From Anaeromyxobacter soli (GTDB lineage Bacteria > Myxococcota > Myxococcia > Myxococcales > Anaeromyxobacteraceae), in the NCBI RefSeq assembly GCF_022808855.1, contig NZ_JAKZLF010000014.1, forward strand, positions 41,463 through 105,462: a DNA stretch of 64,000 bases, read 5' to 3'. Made by a program: the position numbers and the translations under genes. Numbering within the stretch: position 1 is the first letter of the stretch; each line of letters starts with the position of its first letter. Shown here in pieces: positions 10,876 to 20,100 of this stretch. The notes beneath the pieces are model-generated. The model ran no database searches and had not been told where the DNA came from. It was given only the letters and a program-made list of their open reading frames with translations.

Positions 10876-11002
10876 GCCTCGCGCCGAGCCCGGGAGGCGA
10901 GCCGAGCCGTCGCGGGCGCCCGGCGAGCGGACGCAAGGACGCGCGAGGCCGCCTGTAGCGGCCCGCGCGCGAACGGGAGCGGGGTCGAGGGCGTCGCGCG
11001 GC

Positions 11003-12385
<1,383 letters not shown>

Positions 12386-12678
12386 GCTGCTGTCCCCCGA
12401 GGTGCGCGCAACGGAACGAGGATCCCCCCTCCGACGCCCGGGCTTCCGGACGACGGCTCACTCGGCGCTCGTAGGGCGAGAGTGCAGGCGGCCTCGTGTT
12501 GCGTGGGGGCGGAAGTTAGCCAAGGTTCACCGAGAGGATCAAGGGCGTCGTGCGTGGTCGCGAAACGACGAGCTTTTCGCGTGACGGGGCGGTGACGGAT
12601 CGCGCGAGGGTCCGGCGGAACGGGCCAAGTCTCTGGAAACCTTGACATCTCGCGACTGATCGGGGAGGTTGCCGCGCC
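12386..12678. promoter_or_regulatory. Divergent dnaA/rpmH intergenic region
   Basis: 293 bases between two outward-facing genes, so it must contain promoters for both. TTGACA at 12642-12647 points towards rpmH but has no good -10 match at the right distance. No DnaA box consensus was found here. The run AACCTT/AAGGTT is inverted between 12526 and 12643. Otherwise I see nothing specific. Confidence 0.45.
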
Positions 12679-12828
12679 ATGAAGCGGACATATCAGCCGA
12701 AGAAGCAGCGCCGTAATCGCACGCACGGTTTCAGGAAGCGCATGAGCTCTCCGGGCGGGCAGAACGTGATCAAGAGCCGCCGCGCGAAGGGTCGCAAGCG
12801 CCTCACGCCGAGCACGCCGAAGAAGTAG
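12679..12828 (+). CDS. rpmH: 50S ribosomal protein L34
   Basis: A 49-residue, strongly basic protein of the large ribosomal subunit. It begins [18 protein letters not shown] and contains the family block [19 protein letters not shown], ending [17 protein letters not shown] lies ten bases before the ATG. rnpA follows after 8 bases in the near-universal rpmH-rnpA order. Confidence 0.98.
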   Translation: MKRTYQPKKQRRNRTHGFRKRMSSPGGQNVIKSRRAKGRKRLTPSTPKK

Positions 12829-12836
12829 CACTGCAG

Positions 12837-13181
12837 GTGAAGCTACCCAAGGCGGCGCGCCTGCGCCGCCGCCGCGAATTCCTCCTCGTCCAGCAGCGCG
12901 GTACGCGGCTCTACGCCGGAGACGTGCTCGTCCTGTCGCTCGACTCCGGCGGAGCCCGGCCGCGCATCGGGATCACGGTGTCGTCCAAGATCGCGAACGC
13001 GGTCGAGCGCAACCGGGTGAAGCGCTGGGTGCGGGAGGAGTTCCGCGCGATGCAGGGTGATCTGCCCGCGGTGGATTTCGTCGTGATCGCTCGCGCGGGC
13101 GCGCTCGCCGCGGGTAGGGACGGGATCCGCCTCGCGCTCGCGGCCGCGCGGACGCGGCTCGCCCCGAGGGGGAGCGCGTGA
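12837..13181 (+). CDS. rnpA: Ribonuclease P protein component
   Basis: Protein subunit that assists the RNase P RNA in 5' maturation of tRNA. 114 residues from a GTG start. The RNR motif is present as [14 protein letters not shown] and the N-terminal substrate-binding strand as [18 protein letters not shown]. It ends in a GTGA overlap with yidD. Confidence 0.95.
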   Translation: MKLPKAARLRRRREFLLVQQRGTRLYAGDVLVLSLDSGGARPRIGITVSSKIANAVERNRVKRWVREEFRAMQGDLPAVDFVVIARAGALAAGRDGIRLALAAARTRLAPRGSA

Positions 13182-13402
13182 TCCGGGGCGCCCTCGTGCT
13201 CCTCGTGCGCCTCTACCAGCGGCTCGTGTCGCCGCTGCTTCCGCCCGCCTGCCGCTTCTATCCGAGCTGCTCCGCCTACGCGGTGACGGCCCTCGAGCGC
13301 CACGGCGCGCTCAAGGGGTCGGCGCTCGCGGCGCGGCGGCTTCTCAAGTGCCATCCCTTCCATCCCGGCGGCATCGATCCGGTGCCGGAGTCCGAGAGGT
13401 AA
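13178..13402 (+). CDS. yidD: Membrane protein insertion efficiency factor YidD
   Basis: A 74-residue membrane-associated helper of YidC-dependent insertion. The family signature is complete: [31 protein letters not shown] and [17 protein letters not shown]. The GTG start overlaps the rnpA stop (GTGA), indicating translational coupling; yidC starts 2 bases after its stop. Confidence 0.95.
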   Translation: MIRGALVLLVRLYQRLVSPLLPPACRFYPSCSAYAVTALERHGALKGSALAARRLLKCHPFHPGGIDPVPESER

Positions 13403-13404
13403 CC

Positions 13405-15048
13405 TTGGGTCCCGAGAACCGTCGTGTCCTCATCGCCACCGTCCTCTCCGTGGCGGTCCTCATCGTCTGGCAGTTCGTCTTCCCCTCCCCGAAGCCGAAG
13501 CCCGGCGCGCAGAAGCGTCCCGAGGCGGCCCAGACCGCGCCGGCGGCGCCCGCCCCGGCTGCCCCTGCCCCGGTGGCGCCTGCGGCGCCTGCCGTCCCGG
13601 AGAACACCCCCGAGGAGCTCGTGAAGCTCGCGGGCGACGGCTTCGAGGCGGTGCTCACGAGCCACGGCGGCGCGCTCAAGGAGGTCGTGCTCGAGGGCGA
13701 GAAGTACCGCCGCGACCACGAGGGGAAGCCGGTGCAGATCGACCTCGTGCGGGTGGCGAAGGATCAGCCCTACCCGCTCGCGGTCGTGGCCTCGCCGGAG
13801 CTGGGCGGCGCGCAGGACGCCGCGAGCGATCCGTCGGCGCGCGCGCCGATGCGGGTGGTCGCGAAGGACGCGCGCTCGGTGACCTTCGAGGGCCGCGCCG
13901 GCAACGCCACCGTCCGGAAGACCTTCCGCCTCACCGGCAAGTTCCACGAGCTCGCCCTCGATCTCGAGGTCCAGGGCGCCGCCGCGCCGGGCGCGGGGAT
14001 CGTCGTCCTCTACCCCGGCTACATGCCGCCCAAGACGAAGTCCGGCGGCTTCTTCTCCGGGCCGCCGGTCGAGTTCATCCGCCCGGTGTGCCGCGCGGCG
14101 GACACGACCGAGCGCTTCAAGGTCGACGGCGACCAGGCCATCGAGAAGGTGGAGGGCACGGCGGCCTGGGTCGGGCTCGACCAGGGCTACTTCGTCTCGG
14201 CGATCTTCCCCGCCGAGCCGGCCGGGAGCTGCGTCTTCGCGAAGGGCACGGAGAAGGGCAGCGCGCTCGCCGCGCTCCGCCTGCCGTACGAGGGCGGCTC
14301 CCGCAAGTACGCGCTCACCGTGTACTCCGGCCCGAAGGACCTCGATCACCTGCGCGCCTACGGCCGCAACTTCGAGAGCGCCATCGACTACGGCACGATG
14401 GCCCGCCCGTTCGCGTTCTTCGCCCGCCTGCTCCTCTATGTGATGCGCTGGTTCGAGCGGCTGGTGGGGAACTGGGGCGTCGCGATCATCCTCCTCACGC
14501 TGCTCGTGAAGCTCCTGCTCTACCCGCTCACCGCGAAGTCGATGCAGTCGATGAACGAGATGCGGAAGCTGCAGCCGGAGATCGAGAAGCTCAAGGCCAA
14601 GCACGGCAACGACCGCGAGAAGCTGAACCTCGCGACGATGCAGCTCTACCAGCAGCACAAGGTGAACCCGCTCGGCGGCTGCCTGCCGATGCTCATCCAG
14701 CTGCCGATCTGGTTCGCCCTCTACGCGACGCTGCAGACCTCGGTCGAGCTCTACCGCGAGCCGTTCCTCTGGATCCACGACCTCACGATCAAGGACCCGT
14801 TCTTCGTCCTGCCGATCGCGATGGGCCTCTCGCAGTTCATCATGCAGCGCCTGTCGCCCCAGCCCGCCGACAACGCGCAGGCGAAGATGATGCTCTACTT
14901 CATGCCCGGCTTCTTCACGTTCCTCATGCTGAGCGTGCCGGCGGGCCTCACCCTCTACATCTTCGTGAACAACCTCCTGTCCATCGCGCAGCAGCAGTGG
15001 ATGATGCGGCGCATGCCGGCCGTGCCGGCGCCCGCGAAGGCCAAGTAG
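13405..15048 (+). CDS. yidC: Membrane protein insertase YidC
   Basis: Inserts and folds inner-membrane proteins, alone or with SecYEG, including Fo subunits a and c. From a TTG start with GAGAGG six bases upstream the protein has 547 residues. An N-terminal membrane anchor (VLIATVLSVAVLIVW) and a Pro/Ala linker precede a large periplasmic beta domain. The conserved five-helix core begins near YGTMARPFAFFARLL and includes GNWGVAIILLTLLVKLLLYP, PLGGCLPMLIQLPIWFALY and MPGFFTFLMLSVPAGLTLY. The TTG start is favoured because yidD ends only two bases before it and no ATG lies close to the anchor. Confidence 0.95.
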   Translation: MGPENRRVLIATVLSVAVLIVWQFVFPSPKPKPGAQKRPEAAQTAPAAPAPAAPAPVAPAAPAVPENTPEELVKLAGDGFEAVLTSHGGALKEVVLEGEKYRRDHEGKPVQIDLVRVAKDQPYPLAVVASPELGGAQDAASDPSARAPMRVVAKDARSVTFEGRAGNATVRKTFRLTGKFHELALDLEVQGAAAPGAGIVVLYPGYMPPKTKSGGFFSGPPVEFIRPVCRAADTTERFKVDGDQAIEKVEGTAAWVGLDQGYFVSAIFPAEPAGSCVFAKGTEKGSALAALRLPYEGGSRKYALTVYSGPKDLDHLRAYGRNFESAIDYGTMARPFAFFARLLLYVMRWFERLVGNWGVAIILLTLLVKLLLYPLTAKSMQSMNEMRKLQPEIEKLKAKHGNDREKLNLATMQLYQQHKVNPLGGCLPMLIQLPIWFALYATLQTSVELYREPFLWIHDLTIKDPFFVLPIAMGLSQFIMQRLSPQPADNAQAKMMLYFMPGFFTFLMLSVPAGLTLYIFVNNLLSIAQQQWMMRRMPAVPAPAKAK

Positions 15049-15061
15049 TCCGGGGGGAGCC

Positions 15062-15565
15062 ATGGACGAGACCAAGGGAACCCCGAGCCCGCCGCCGGCC
15101 GAGGCGCCGGAGAAGGTCGCCCGGGCGCGGGAGTTCTGCACAGGGCTCCTCGAGCGGCTCGGCGCGGCGGTGGACGTCGAGGTGAAGGAGACGGCCGAGC
15201 AGATCGGCGTCGCCCTGAACCCGCGCGCCGGGAACGCCGTCGAGCTCTCCTCGGCGCTCGTCGAGGCGGTCCAGTACCTCGTGAACCGCGTGGTGAACCC
15301 GCGCTCCGAGGGGCGCAAGTGGGTGAACCTCGAGGTGGGCGGGTTCGCCCAGGAGGGCGATCCCGCGGTGAAGGCCATGGCGGAGCGGCTCGCCGCGGCC
15401 GCGATCCGCACCGGCAAGGTGCTCGCCGTGGCGCCCATCAGCGCCCGCGAGCGCCGCCAGATCCACCTCGCCCTCGTCGAGCACGAGGGCGTCACCACCC
15501 GCAGCGAAGGCGAGGGCATCTTCCGCCAGCTGCTCGTGATCCCGGGCGGGCGGGGCGAGCGGTAG
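15062..15565 (+). CDS. jag: Jag/KhpB-type KH-R3H RNA-binding protein
   Basis: Single-stranded RNA-binding protein encoded after yidC in most bacteria. The KH-like region spans about residues 25-95 and the R3H domain follows, with PISARERRQIHLALVEHEG and TTRSEGEG matching the R3H arginine/histidine signature. The N-terminal Jag domain found in Firmicutes is absent; instead there is a short Pro/Ala/Glu leader. It overlaps the next small gene by one base (TAGTG). Confidence 0.85.
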   Translation: MDETKGTPSPPPAEAPEKVARAREFCTGLLERLGAAVDVEVKETAEQIGVALNPRAGNAVELSSALVEAVQYLVNRVVNPRSEGRKWVNLEVGGFAQEGDPAVKAMAERLAAAAIRTGKVLAVAPISARERRQIHLALVEHEGVTTRSEGEGIFRQLLVIPGGRGER

Positions 15566-15786
15566 TGGCGCGTCCCCGCACGAAGGCGGAGCGGCTCTTC
15601 TCGGCCGCGGTGGTGCGGCGCTCGTTCGAGCTCCAGGACCGCGAGTACGCCGCCGGGTTCCGCTTCGTGTACGAGGGCGTGCTGCGCGACCTCGAGCTCG
15701 ACGACGCCGAGGTCGACGCCTACCTCGCGGAGCACCGGGGCGAGGTCGAGGCGGCCATCGGCCGGCGCGGCGCGAAGAAGAAGTAG
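15565..15786 (+). CDS. Small conserved-looking protein (73 aa), unknown function
   Basis: Starts at a GTG sharing one base with the jag stop (TAGTG), which argues for translational coupling and against a chance frame. The protein is charged, begins [11 protein letters not shown], and is predicted mostly helical ([19 protein letters not shown], then [18 protein letters not shown]), ending in a basic GAKKK tail. No membrane segment or Cys motif is seen. Its place between jag and rsmG suggests a role linked to RNA or translation; this is contextual only. Confidence 0.7.
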   Translation: MARPRTKAERLFSAAVVRRSFELQDREYAAGFRFVYEGVLRDLELDDAEVDAYLAEHRGEVEAAIGRRGAKKK

Positions 15787-15793
15787 CGACGCC

Positions 15794-16441
15794 ATGGACG
15801 CCGCCTTCCACGAGGCGCTGCGGCGCGGCATCGAGGCCTTCGGGCTGCCGGTCTCCGCCGAGGCGCTCCCCCGCCTCGAGCGCTTCGCCGACCGGCTCCT
15901 CGCCTGGAACCGGAAGGTGAACCTCACCACCATCACCGATCCCGCCGAGGTCGCCGAGAAGCACCTCGTCGACAGCCTGCTCCTGCTCCCCCTCCTCGGC
16001 GGCGCGCGCACGCTCCTCGACGTGGGCGCCGGCGCGGGGCTGCCGGGCGTGCCGCTCGCCTGCGCGCGGCCGGAGCTCGAGGTCACCTGCTGCGACTCGG
16101 TGGCGAAGAAGGTCGCGTTCGTGAAGGCGGTCTCCGCGGAGCTCGACCTCGCGGTCCGCGCCTTCGCGGTCCGCGCCGACGGCGACCCCGAGCGGGAGAA
16201 GCTCCCGCGCGCCGAGGCGGTGGTCTCGCGCGCGCTCGCCGATCCCGAGCGCTGGGTGCCGCTCGGCGTCCGCTACCTCGCGCCGGGCGGGACGCTGTTC
16301 GCCATGCTCGGGCGCGACGCGGACGCGGCGGGGCTCGCCACCGTCGGCGAGGCGGCCGGCCTCACGCTCGTCGACGTCTCGCGCTTCGAGCTGCCGCTCT
16401 CGCGCTCCGCGCGCGCCATCGCGCGCTGGCGCGCGCAGTAG
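15794..16441 (+). CDS. rsmG: 16S rRNA (guanine-N7) methyltransferase RsmG
   Basis: Methylates G527 of 16S rRNA using S-adenosylmethionine. 215 residues with the family blocks [27 protein letters not shown] and the SAM-binding loop [30 protein letters not shown] corresponds to the conserved arginine/alanine region. It is the last gene of the rpmH-to-rsmG run, only 7 bases after the small gene before it. Confidence 0.94.
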   Translation: MDAAFHEALRRGIEAFGLPVSAEALPRLERFADRLLAWNRKVNLTTITDPAEVAEKHLVDSLLLLPLLGGARTLLDVGAGAGLPGVPLACARPELEVTCCDSVAKKVAFVKAVSAELDLAVRAFAVRADGDPEREKLPRAEAVVSRALADPERWVPLGVRYLAPGGTLFAMLGRDADAAGLATVGEAAGLTLVDVSRFELPLSRSARAIARWRAQ

Positions 16442-16647
16442 CGGCGCCGGCAAACACCCCGCGGGTCTCCTCCTCTTCGGCGGCGGCGCGGCGTGCCGCT
16501 CGGCCACCGCGCGCCGCTTCAGCCGCGGCGTCTCCTCCACGGCGGAGATCCCGGTGGTCGCAGGTGGCGCGCGCGGCGGGTCGCGCGCCGGGCCTGCGCG
16601 CAGGCGCGTGCGCCGCATCCGGCGGCGGGGTGCGCTCCCGCGTCGTC

Positions 16648-16944
16648 TCAGGGAAGCGAGCGGATGACCTTCCCGTACTCTTCCTCGGTGAAGAGGCGAT
16701 GGGTCTCGGTGCGCACGTAGCCGCGCGAGCCGATGGCGAGGACCATGCGCGCGACCGCCGCGTCGTCCGGGGCCTCGAGGATGAACAGCGTGTCGTGGGC
16801 GCTGCCGAGGATCGCGTAGAACTCCCGCACCTCACCGCCCATGGCGCGGACCGTCTGTTTCGCCGCCTCGACGCGCGCCGGGCTGTCCTTGATCTGCTGG
16901 ATGCCCTGCGCGGTGAAGCTGAACTGCATCAGATACGAGGCCAT
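16648..16944 (-). CDS. GYD-domain protein
   Basis: A 98-residue protein matching the GYD family: MASYLMQFSFTAQGIQQIK at the start, then GGEVREFYAILGSAHDTLF and EAPDDAAVARMVLAIGSRGYV. The family is a small ferredoxin-like alpha/beta fold of unknown function related to dimeric alpha-beta barrels. GGAGGG lies four bases before the ATG. It is a monocistronic, leftward gene convergent with rsmG; about 200 bases without any recognisable feature separate the two. Confidence 0.85.
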   Translation of the reverse strand: MASYLMQFSFTAQGIQQIKDSPARVEAAKQTVRAMGGEVREFYAILGSAHDTLFILEAPDDAAVARMVLAIGSRGYVRTETHRLFTEEEYGKVIRSLP

Positions 16945-17257
16945 CGCACCCTCCGCTCTTCGCGGGCCCGAGCCCGCGAGCCGAAGCGTCCCGCGCGCGC
17001 GAGGTTCCGGCGCGTCGTCCGATGGGTCCCCTACGACGGGCGCTGCCTCCTCCGCGTCCGTGCGGACCCGCGATCAGCACGGCCGCAGGCGAGCAGCGCC
17101 GCGACGAGACACGCTCCGGCACGGAGCGGCGGGGTGAGGAGGAGCGCATGAGCGATCGCGCCGCCCCTCGCTCCAGGCGGTGGCGAGCGGGAGAAGGGGC
17201 GCGTCGCCGCCTGGCCGGTGGGAGGGGACCGGACGAGAGTCGCGGTCTTGCGATAGA
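16945..17257. other. Gene-free stretch with one hairpin
   Basis: 313 bases without a convincing gene. A 7-bp perfect hairpin (16961-16967 with 16972-16978, loop CCGA) lies about 20 bases upstream of the GYD start. The right end near 17245-17285 is unusually A/T-rich for this genome, possibly a relic promoter or an insertion junction. Confidence 0.5.
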
Positions 17258-17785
17258 TTACGGATGGTAAAACATCACGATGAGTGATACGTCGCGACCC
17301 GCCGTCCGGGCTCCGCCTGGTCGCGACGGACGGGCACCGCTTCCCGCTCGCCGAGCGCGTCCCGACCAGGCTGGACCGCGAGCGTCCGCGCCCACGGCGA
17401 AGAAGATGGCGGGGTTCGTGGCGAGCTCGAACACGAAGCTGTTCGGCTTCACCACGAGGTAGACGGTCGCGCGCAGCCGGGCGCCGGTGGGGAGATTCCG
17501 GCGCGCTCGCTCTGCGGCCGCCTGGAGATCCGCCTGCTGCCATGCTGCGAAGCACCGCTGGAGCGCGGCCCGCCGGTCGAGCAGCGCATCGGACGTGACG
17601 AACGCGCGGAACTCGGCGTCGGTGAACGCTCGCTTCATCTCCGTCTCGCGCCGCTCGAGGCGGACGTAGGCGTCCGTCGCGTAGAGCCGCGCAAGGTCGG
17701 CGTCGGTCGGTGGCCGGCCCTCGGCGCGCCGGGCCAGGAGGTCGAGCACCGCGGACGCCTCGGTCGAGTCGACGCGGACGTCCAC
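17258..17785 (-). pseudogene. Truncated remnant resembling the N-terminal half of a DUF5700-type peptidase
   Basis: An open frame of 175 codons with convincing protein-like sequence for its first ~130 residues: EASAVLDLLARRAEGRP, ETEMKRAFTDAEFRAFV and KPNSFVFELATNPAIFFAV. From memory these resemble the region ahead of the zinc site in DUF5700-type putative peptidases; no HExxH follows. After FFAV the sequence turns into low-complexity Gly/Arg/Ala text and runs antisense through a dnaN-like fragment. No signal peptide is in frame, although a leader-like MLATVHAVALASSRA lies just upstream in another frame. I read this as a gene broken at both ends. The family assignment is tentative. Confidence 0.45.
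17304..17362 (+). pseudogene. Fragment of a sliding-clamp (dnaN) gene
   Basis: 31 consecutive bases (17310-17340) are identical to dnaN at 10128-10158 (opposite strand), and flanking codons keep the pattern: the fragment encodes GLRLVATDGHRFPLAER against LRLVATDGHRLSLSER in the intact DnaN. The similarity stops on both sides within about 60 bases. Because the protein motif is preserved while silent and neighbouring bases differ, this looks like a relic of a second clamp gene or an old partial duplication. Confidence 0.55.
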
Positions 17786-17895
17786 TCCGCTCGGGAGGAA
17801 GCGAGAGCGACGGCGTGAACAGTCGCGAGCATGGCTCTCCAGGAGTTCCGTTCACGAGTTGAACGCCGTCGGGCGTGAGTCACCACGGACCGCGA

Positions 17896-17911
17896 TGTTC
17901 CACGTGGAACG
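17896..17911. promoter_or_regulatory. parS site 1
   Basis: TGTTCCACGTGGAACG: the core GTTCCACGTGGAAC is a perfect 14-bp palindrome and matches the conserved chromosomal parS consensus apart from the T-A to C-G pair flanking the CACGTG centre. It binds ParB. Confidence 0.9.
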
Positions 17912-18065
17912 CCGCCTCGCGGCGCCGCAGGCTCGCGCTCTCCTGACGGCTGGGTCCAAGCGGGTTCGCGCGCCGCCGCGCTTCGGCGGATCTCGGGCGG
18001 CGGCGCGGAAGCGCCCAGCGGCCGGCACTGACTCCTGGGCGGGCGGTCGGTAGCAACGTCCAGAA

Positions 18066-18235
18066 GACGTGAACGATGCACCAAGGGTCGTCGTCGACGC
18101 CGAGGCGCTCGGCGCGGTTCAGACGGGTGGCGGAAGCGCGAGGAGGGGCCCGACGCCCGGGGCACCTCAGGTCGGCCCCCACTCACGCGCCGCGAACGTC
18201 CTGCGTTCCACGTGGAACGCTGGTGGTGGGCGTGG
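18066..18235. repeat. Diverged duplication around parS, unit A
   Basis: Begins GACGTGAACGATGCAC and ends GCTGGTGGTGGGCGTGG. The same order of blocks recurs in unit B (18451-18585): GACGTG-ACGATGCAC, GTCGTCGACxCC, CCACTCACGCGC-GCGAA, GTCCTG, a parS site, GCTGGTGG-GGCGTGG. Unit A is about 35 bases longer between the start and the parS. Confidence 0.7.
18204..18219. promoter_or_regulatory. parS site 2
   Basis: CGTTCCACGTGGAACG, a perfect 16-bp palindrome with the same core as site 1. It lies inside duplicated unit A. Confidence 0.9.
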
Positions 18236-18450
18236 TCGTGGCGGAGGGAATGCCGTCTACGCCGCAGGTCGCTCCCCCCATCCGACGCGCCGCGCGAGCG
18301 TTTGGCCGGGGTGCTGGCGCGCGTGGGGCTTGGAATGTTCCGAGGTCACGCACCATGGCGCGGCGGTCCGTTCGGAATGTGCGCAGGAGGACCGCGGGAG
18401 CGGCTCGGAGCGCCCTGGCGCAAGCGCGGGCTCATGGGCGGTCGTTCCCG

Positions 18451-18585
18451 GACGTGGACGATGCACGATGGGCGTCGTCGACACCTGTGCGGTCGGCGCA
18501 GCTCACGGGCGCCGAACCTCGCCCCACTCACGCGCAGCGAATCGGCGTCCTGCTGTTCCACGTGGAACGCTGGTGGAAGGCGTGG
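18451..18585. repeat. Diverged duplication around parS, unit B
   Basis: Starts GACGTGGACGATGCAC and ends GCTGGTGGAAGGCGTGG. It is collinear with unit A at 18066-18235 and has parS site 3 at the equivalent place. The similarity outside parS shows that the centromere field grew by segmental duplication rather than by independent point origin of sites. Confidence 0.7.
18554..18569. promoter_or_regulatory. parS site 3
   Basis: TGTTCCACGTGGAACG, identical in all 16 bases to site 1, within duplicated unit B. Confidence 0.9.
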
Positions 18586-19058
18586 CGCTCGCGAGAGACG
18601 GGACTCGATCCACGCCGCGATTCGGTTCGACCGCGGCGCGCGAGGATGCCGGGAGTTCTGGCGCTGGGGGATCTGCGCTGAGGACCGGCCGCTCGACGGG
18701 CCTCGGGCCCTCGGCAGGGCACGCCCGAGCTTTCGCGTTCGCGGGTGGCATGCGCATCGTCCGCGCCCGAGGCGTCATGGAGGGCCGAGCGCGGCCTGAC
18801 GGCGACGCATCACCATCCGCTCGCGGCTCGGCTGCCCGTAGCTCCTGCCTCCTCCCCCGCCGTCGCGGTGCAACCCCACCCTTCCGCCCACCTCCCCGTC
18901 CGAACCCTTCTTCGCGGGCCCGCCGAGGCCCCTCCGCGCCCGCAGACGGGGAACTCCGCCTCGCCTCGCCCGCCAGCGACGAGGACCACGGGAACGGTGC
19001 TGGACGAGGGTTACCCACTGGCCTCGCCCGCCCGCGGGAAGCGGTCTCCCGCTGGCGA

Positions 19059-19074
19059 TGTTCCACGTGAAACG
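19059..19074. promoter_or_regulatory. parS site 4 (asymmetric half)
   Basis: TGTTCCACGTGAAACG: the right half carries GTGAAAC as in the classical consensus TGTTTCACGTGAAACA, while the left half keeps GTTCCAC. It is the only asymmetric site of the five. Confidence 0.9.
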
Positions 19075-19115
19075 TCGTGCCCGGCCGAGCGGCTGCCGCT
19101 GCCCTCCCGGACCGA

Positions 19116-19131
19116 CGTTCCACGTGGAACA
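19116..19131. promoter_or_regulatory. parS site 5
   Basis: CGTTCCACGTGGAACA, 42 bases from site 4 and 190 bases upstream of the parA start, so ParB bound here could also influence parA transcription. Confidence 0.9.
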
Positions 19132-19320
19132 GCACGAGAAGCGAGGGCGACGATGGGCGGAAAGCGGAGGCGCCGGAGGCGTTCGGACGCCGCGTCGTGT
19201 CAGATCGATCGGGCAAAGTGCGCGCCGGCGCGGCCAGGGGGTCGCGCGAAACAACCGAGAGGTCCCGAGTTGGCGAACACGACGGAAGGGGCGCGCGCCC
19301 CGCAGACGGATGCTCAGGCC

Positions 19321-20100
19321 ATGGCCCGGATCCTCACCATCGCGAACCAGAAGGGCGGCGTCGGCAAGACCACGACGGCCGTGAACCTCGCCGCCTCGCT
19401 CGCCGCCGCAGAGCGGCGCACCCTCCTCGTGGACGTCGATCCCCAGGGGAACGCCGGCAGCGCCCTCGGCATCCGGCGTGACGAGTCGGAGTGCTCCATC
19501 TACGAGGTGCTCGTGGACGGCGTGCCGATGGCGAGTGCCGTTCGCAAGACGGAGCTCAAGTTCCTCGACCTCGTCCCGGCCTCCCGGCACCTCGTGGGCG
19601 CCGAGCTCGAGCTCGCGGAGCTGGAGTCGCGGGAGTCGCGCCTCAAGCGCGCGGTGGACGAGGTCGCGGGCTCGTACGAGTACGTGGTGATCGACTGCCC
19701 GCCGTCGCTCGGGCTCCTCACGCTCAACGGGCTCGTCGCGGCCCAGGGCGTCGTCATCCCTCTCCAGTGCGAGTACTACGCGCTCGAGGGGCTCGCCGAC
19801 GTGCTGAAGACGATCGAGCTCGTCCGCTCGAGCGCGAACCCGGCGCTCACCGTGGACGGCATCGTCCTCACCATGTTCTCGCCCAACAACCTCTCCAACC
19901 AGGTGGCGGAGGAGATCCGCCGCACGTTCTCGGACCAGGTCTTCAAGACCGTCATCCCGCGCAACGTGCGGCTCTCCGAGGCGCCCAGCCACGGCAAGCC
20001 CATCCTGCTCTACGACGTGACCTCGAAGGGCTGCCAGAGCTACCTCGAGCTCGCGCGCGAGGTGACGGGGCGCTTCAGCCAGCTCGGAGGTGTCGCGTGA
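19321..20100 (+). CDS. parA: Chromosome-partitioning ATPase ParA
   Basis: Deviant Walker A ATPase that moves ParB-parS complexes over the nucleoid. The ATG at 19321 gives 259 residues starting MARILTIANQKGGVGKTTTA, so the deviant Walker A KGGVGKTT is at about residues 10-18. DVDPQGNAGSALG and VIDCPPSLGLLTLNGL follow as Walker A' and Walker B. The frame is open far upstream, but that part is low-complexity and holds parS, so it is not coding. It overlaps parB by GTGA. In Myxococcus xanthus the same pair is followed by a bactofilin, as here. Confidence 0.95.
   Translation: MARILTIANQKGGVGKTTTAVNLAASLAAAERRTLLVDVDPQGNAGSALGIRRDESECSIYEVLVDGVPMASAVRKTELKFLDLVPASRHLVGAELELAELESRESRLKRAVDEVAGSYEYVVIDCPPSLGLLTLNGLVAAQGVVIPLQCEYYALEGLADVLKTIELVRSSANPALTVDGIVLTMFSPNNLSNQVAEEIRRTFSDQVFKTVIPRNVRLSEAPSHGKPILLYDVTSKGCQSYLELAREVTGRFSQLGGVA

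Larger units (their letters stand above)
10659..11002. other. dnaA-dnaN intergenic region with DnaA boxes; candidate origin region
   Basis: 344 bases without a gene, comparatively A/T-rich next to dnaN. It contains one perfect DnaA box and three weaker TCCACA-containing sites (10822-10830, 10856-10864, 10867-10875), the last matching 8 of 9 consensus bases. Such clusters between dnaA and dnaN serve as oriC or as DnaA autoregulatory sites in many bacteria. I see no clear AT-rich unwinding element, so origin function is only a candidate. Confidence 0.5.
17786..19320. other. Gene-free centromere-like field upstream of parA
   Basis: About 1.5 kb with no convincing protein-coding gene; the open frames present are interrupted, overlap on both strands and read as Arg/Ala/Gly low-complexity sequence. 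It carries five parS palindromes and a diverged duplication. This is where ParB is expected to nucleate on DNA for segregation by ParA. No clear parA promoter was recognised in the last 190 bases. Confidence 0.75.

Noticed and set aside
12642..12670. TTGACA as an rpmH promoter
   Set aside because: A perfect -35 but no acceptable -10 at 15-19 bases, so it is mentioned only as a hint.
13276..16086. Very long open frame antisense to yidD-yidC-jag and the following small gene
   Set aside because: High GC makes stop codons rare on the opposite strand; it reads as His/Glu/Arg/Ala-rich repeats and overlaps four well-supported genes.
18069..19216. Overlapping open frames on both strands in the parS field
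   Set aside because: Low-complexity Arg/Ser/Ala sequence, no ribosome-binding sites, interrupted by parS palindromes and not consistent between the two duplicated units.
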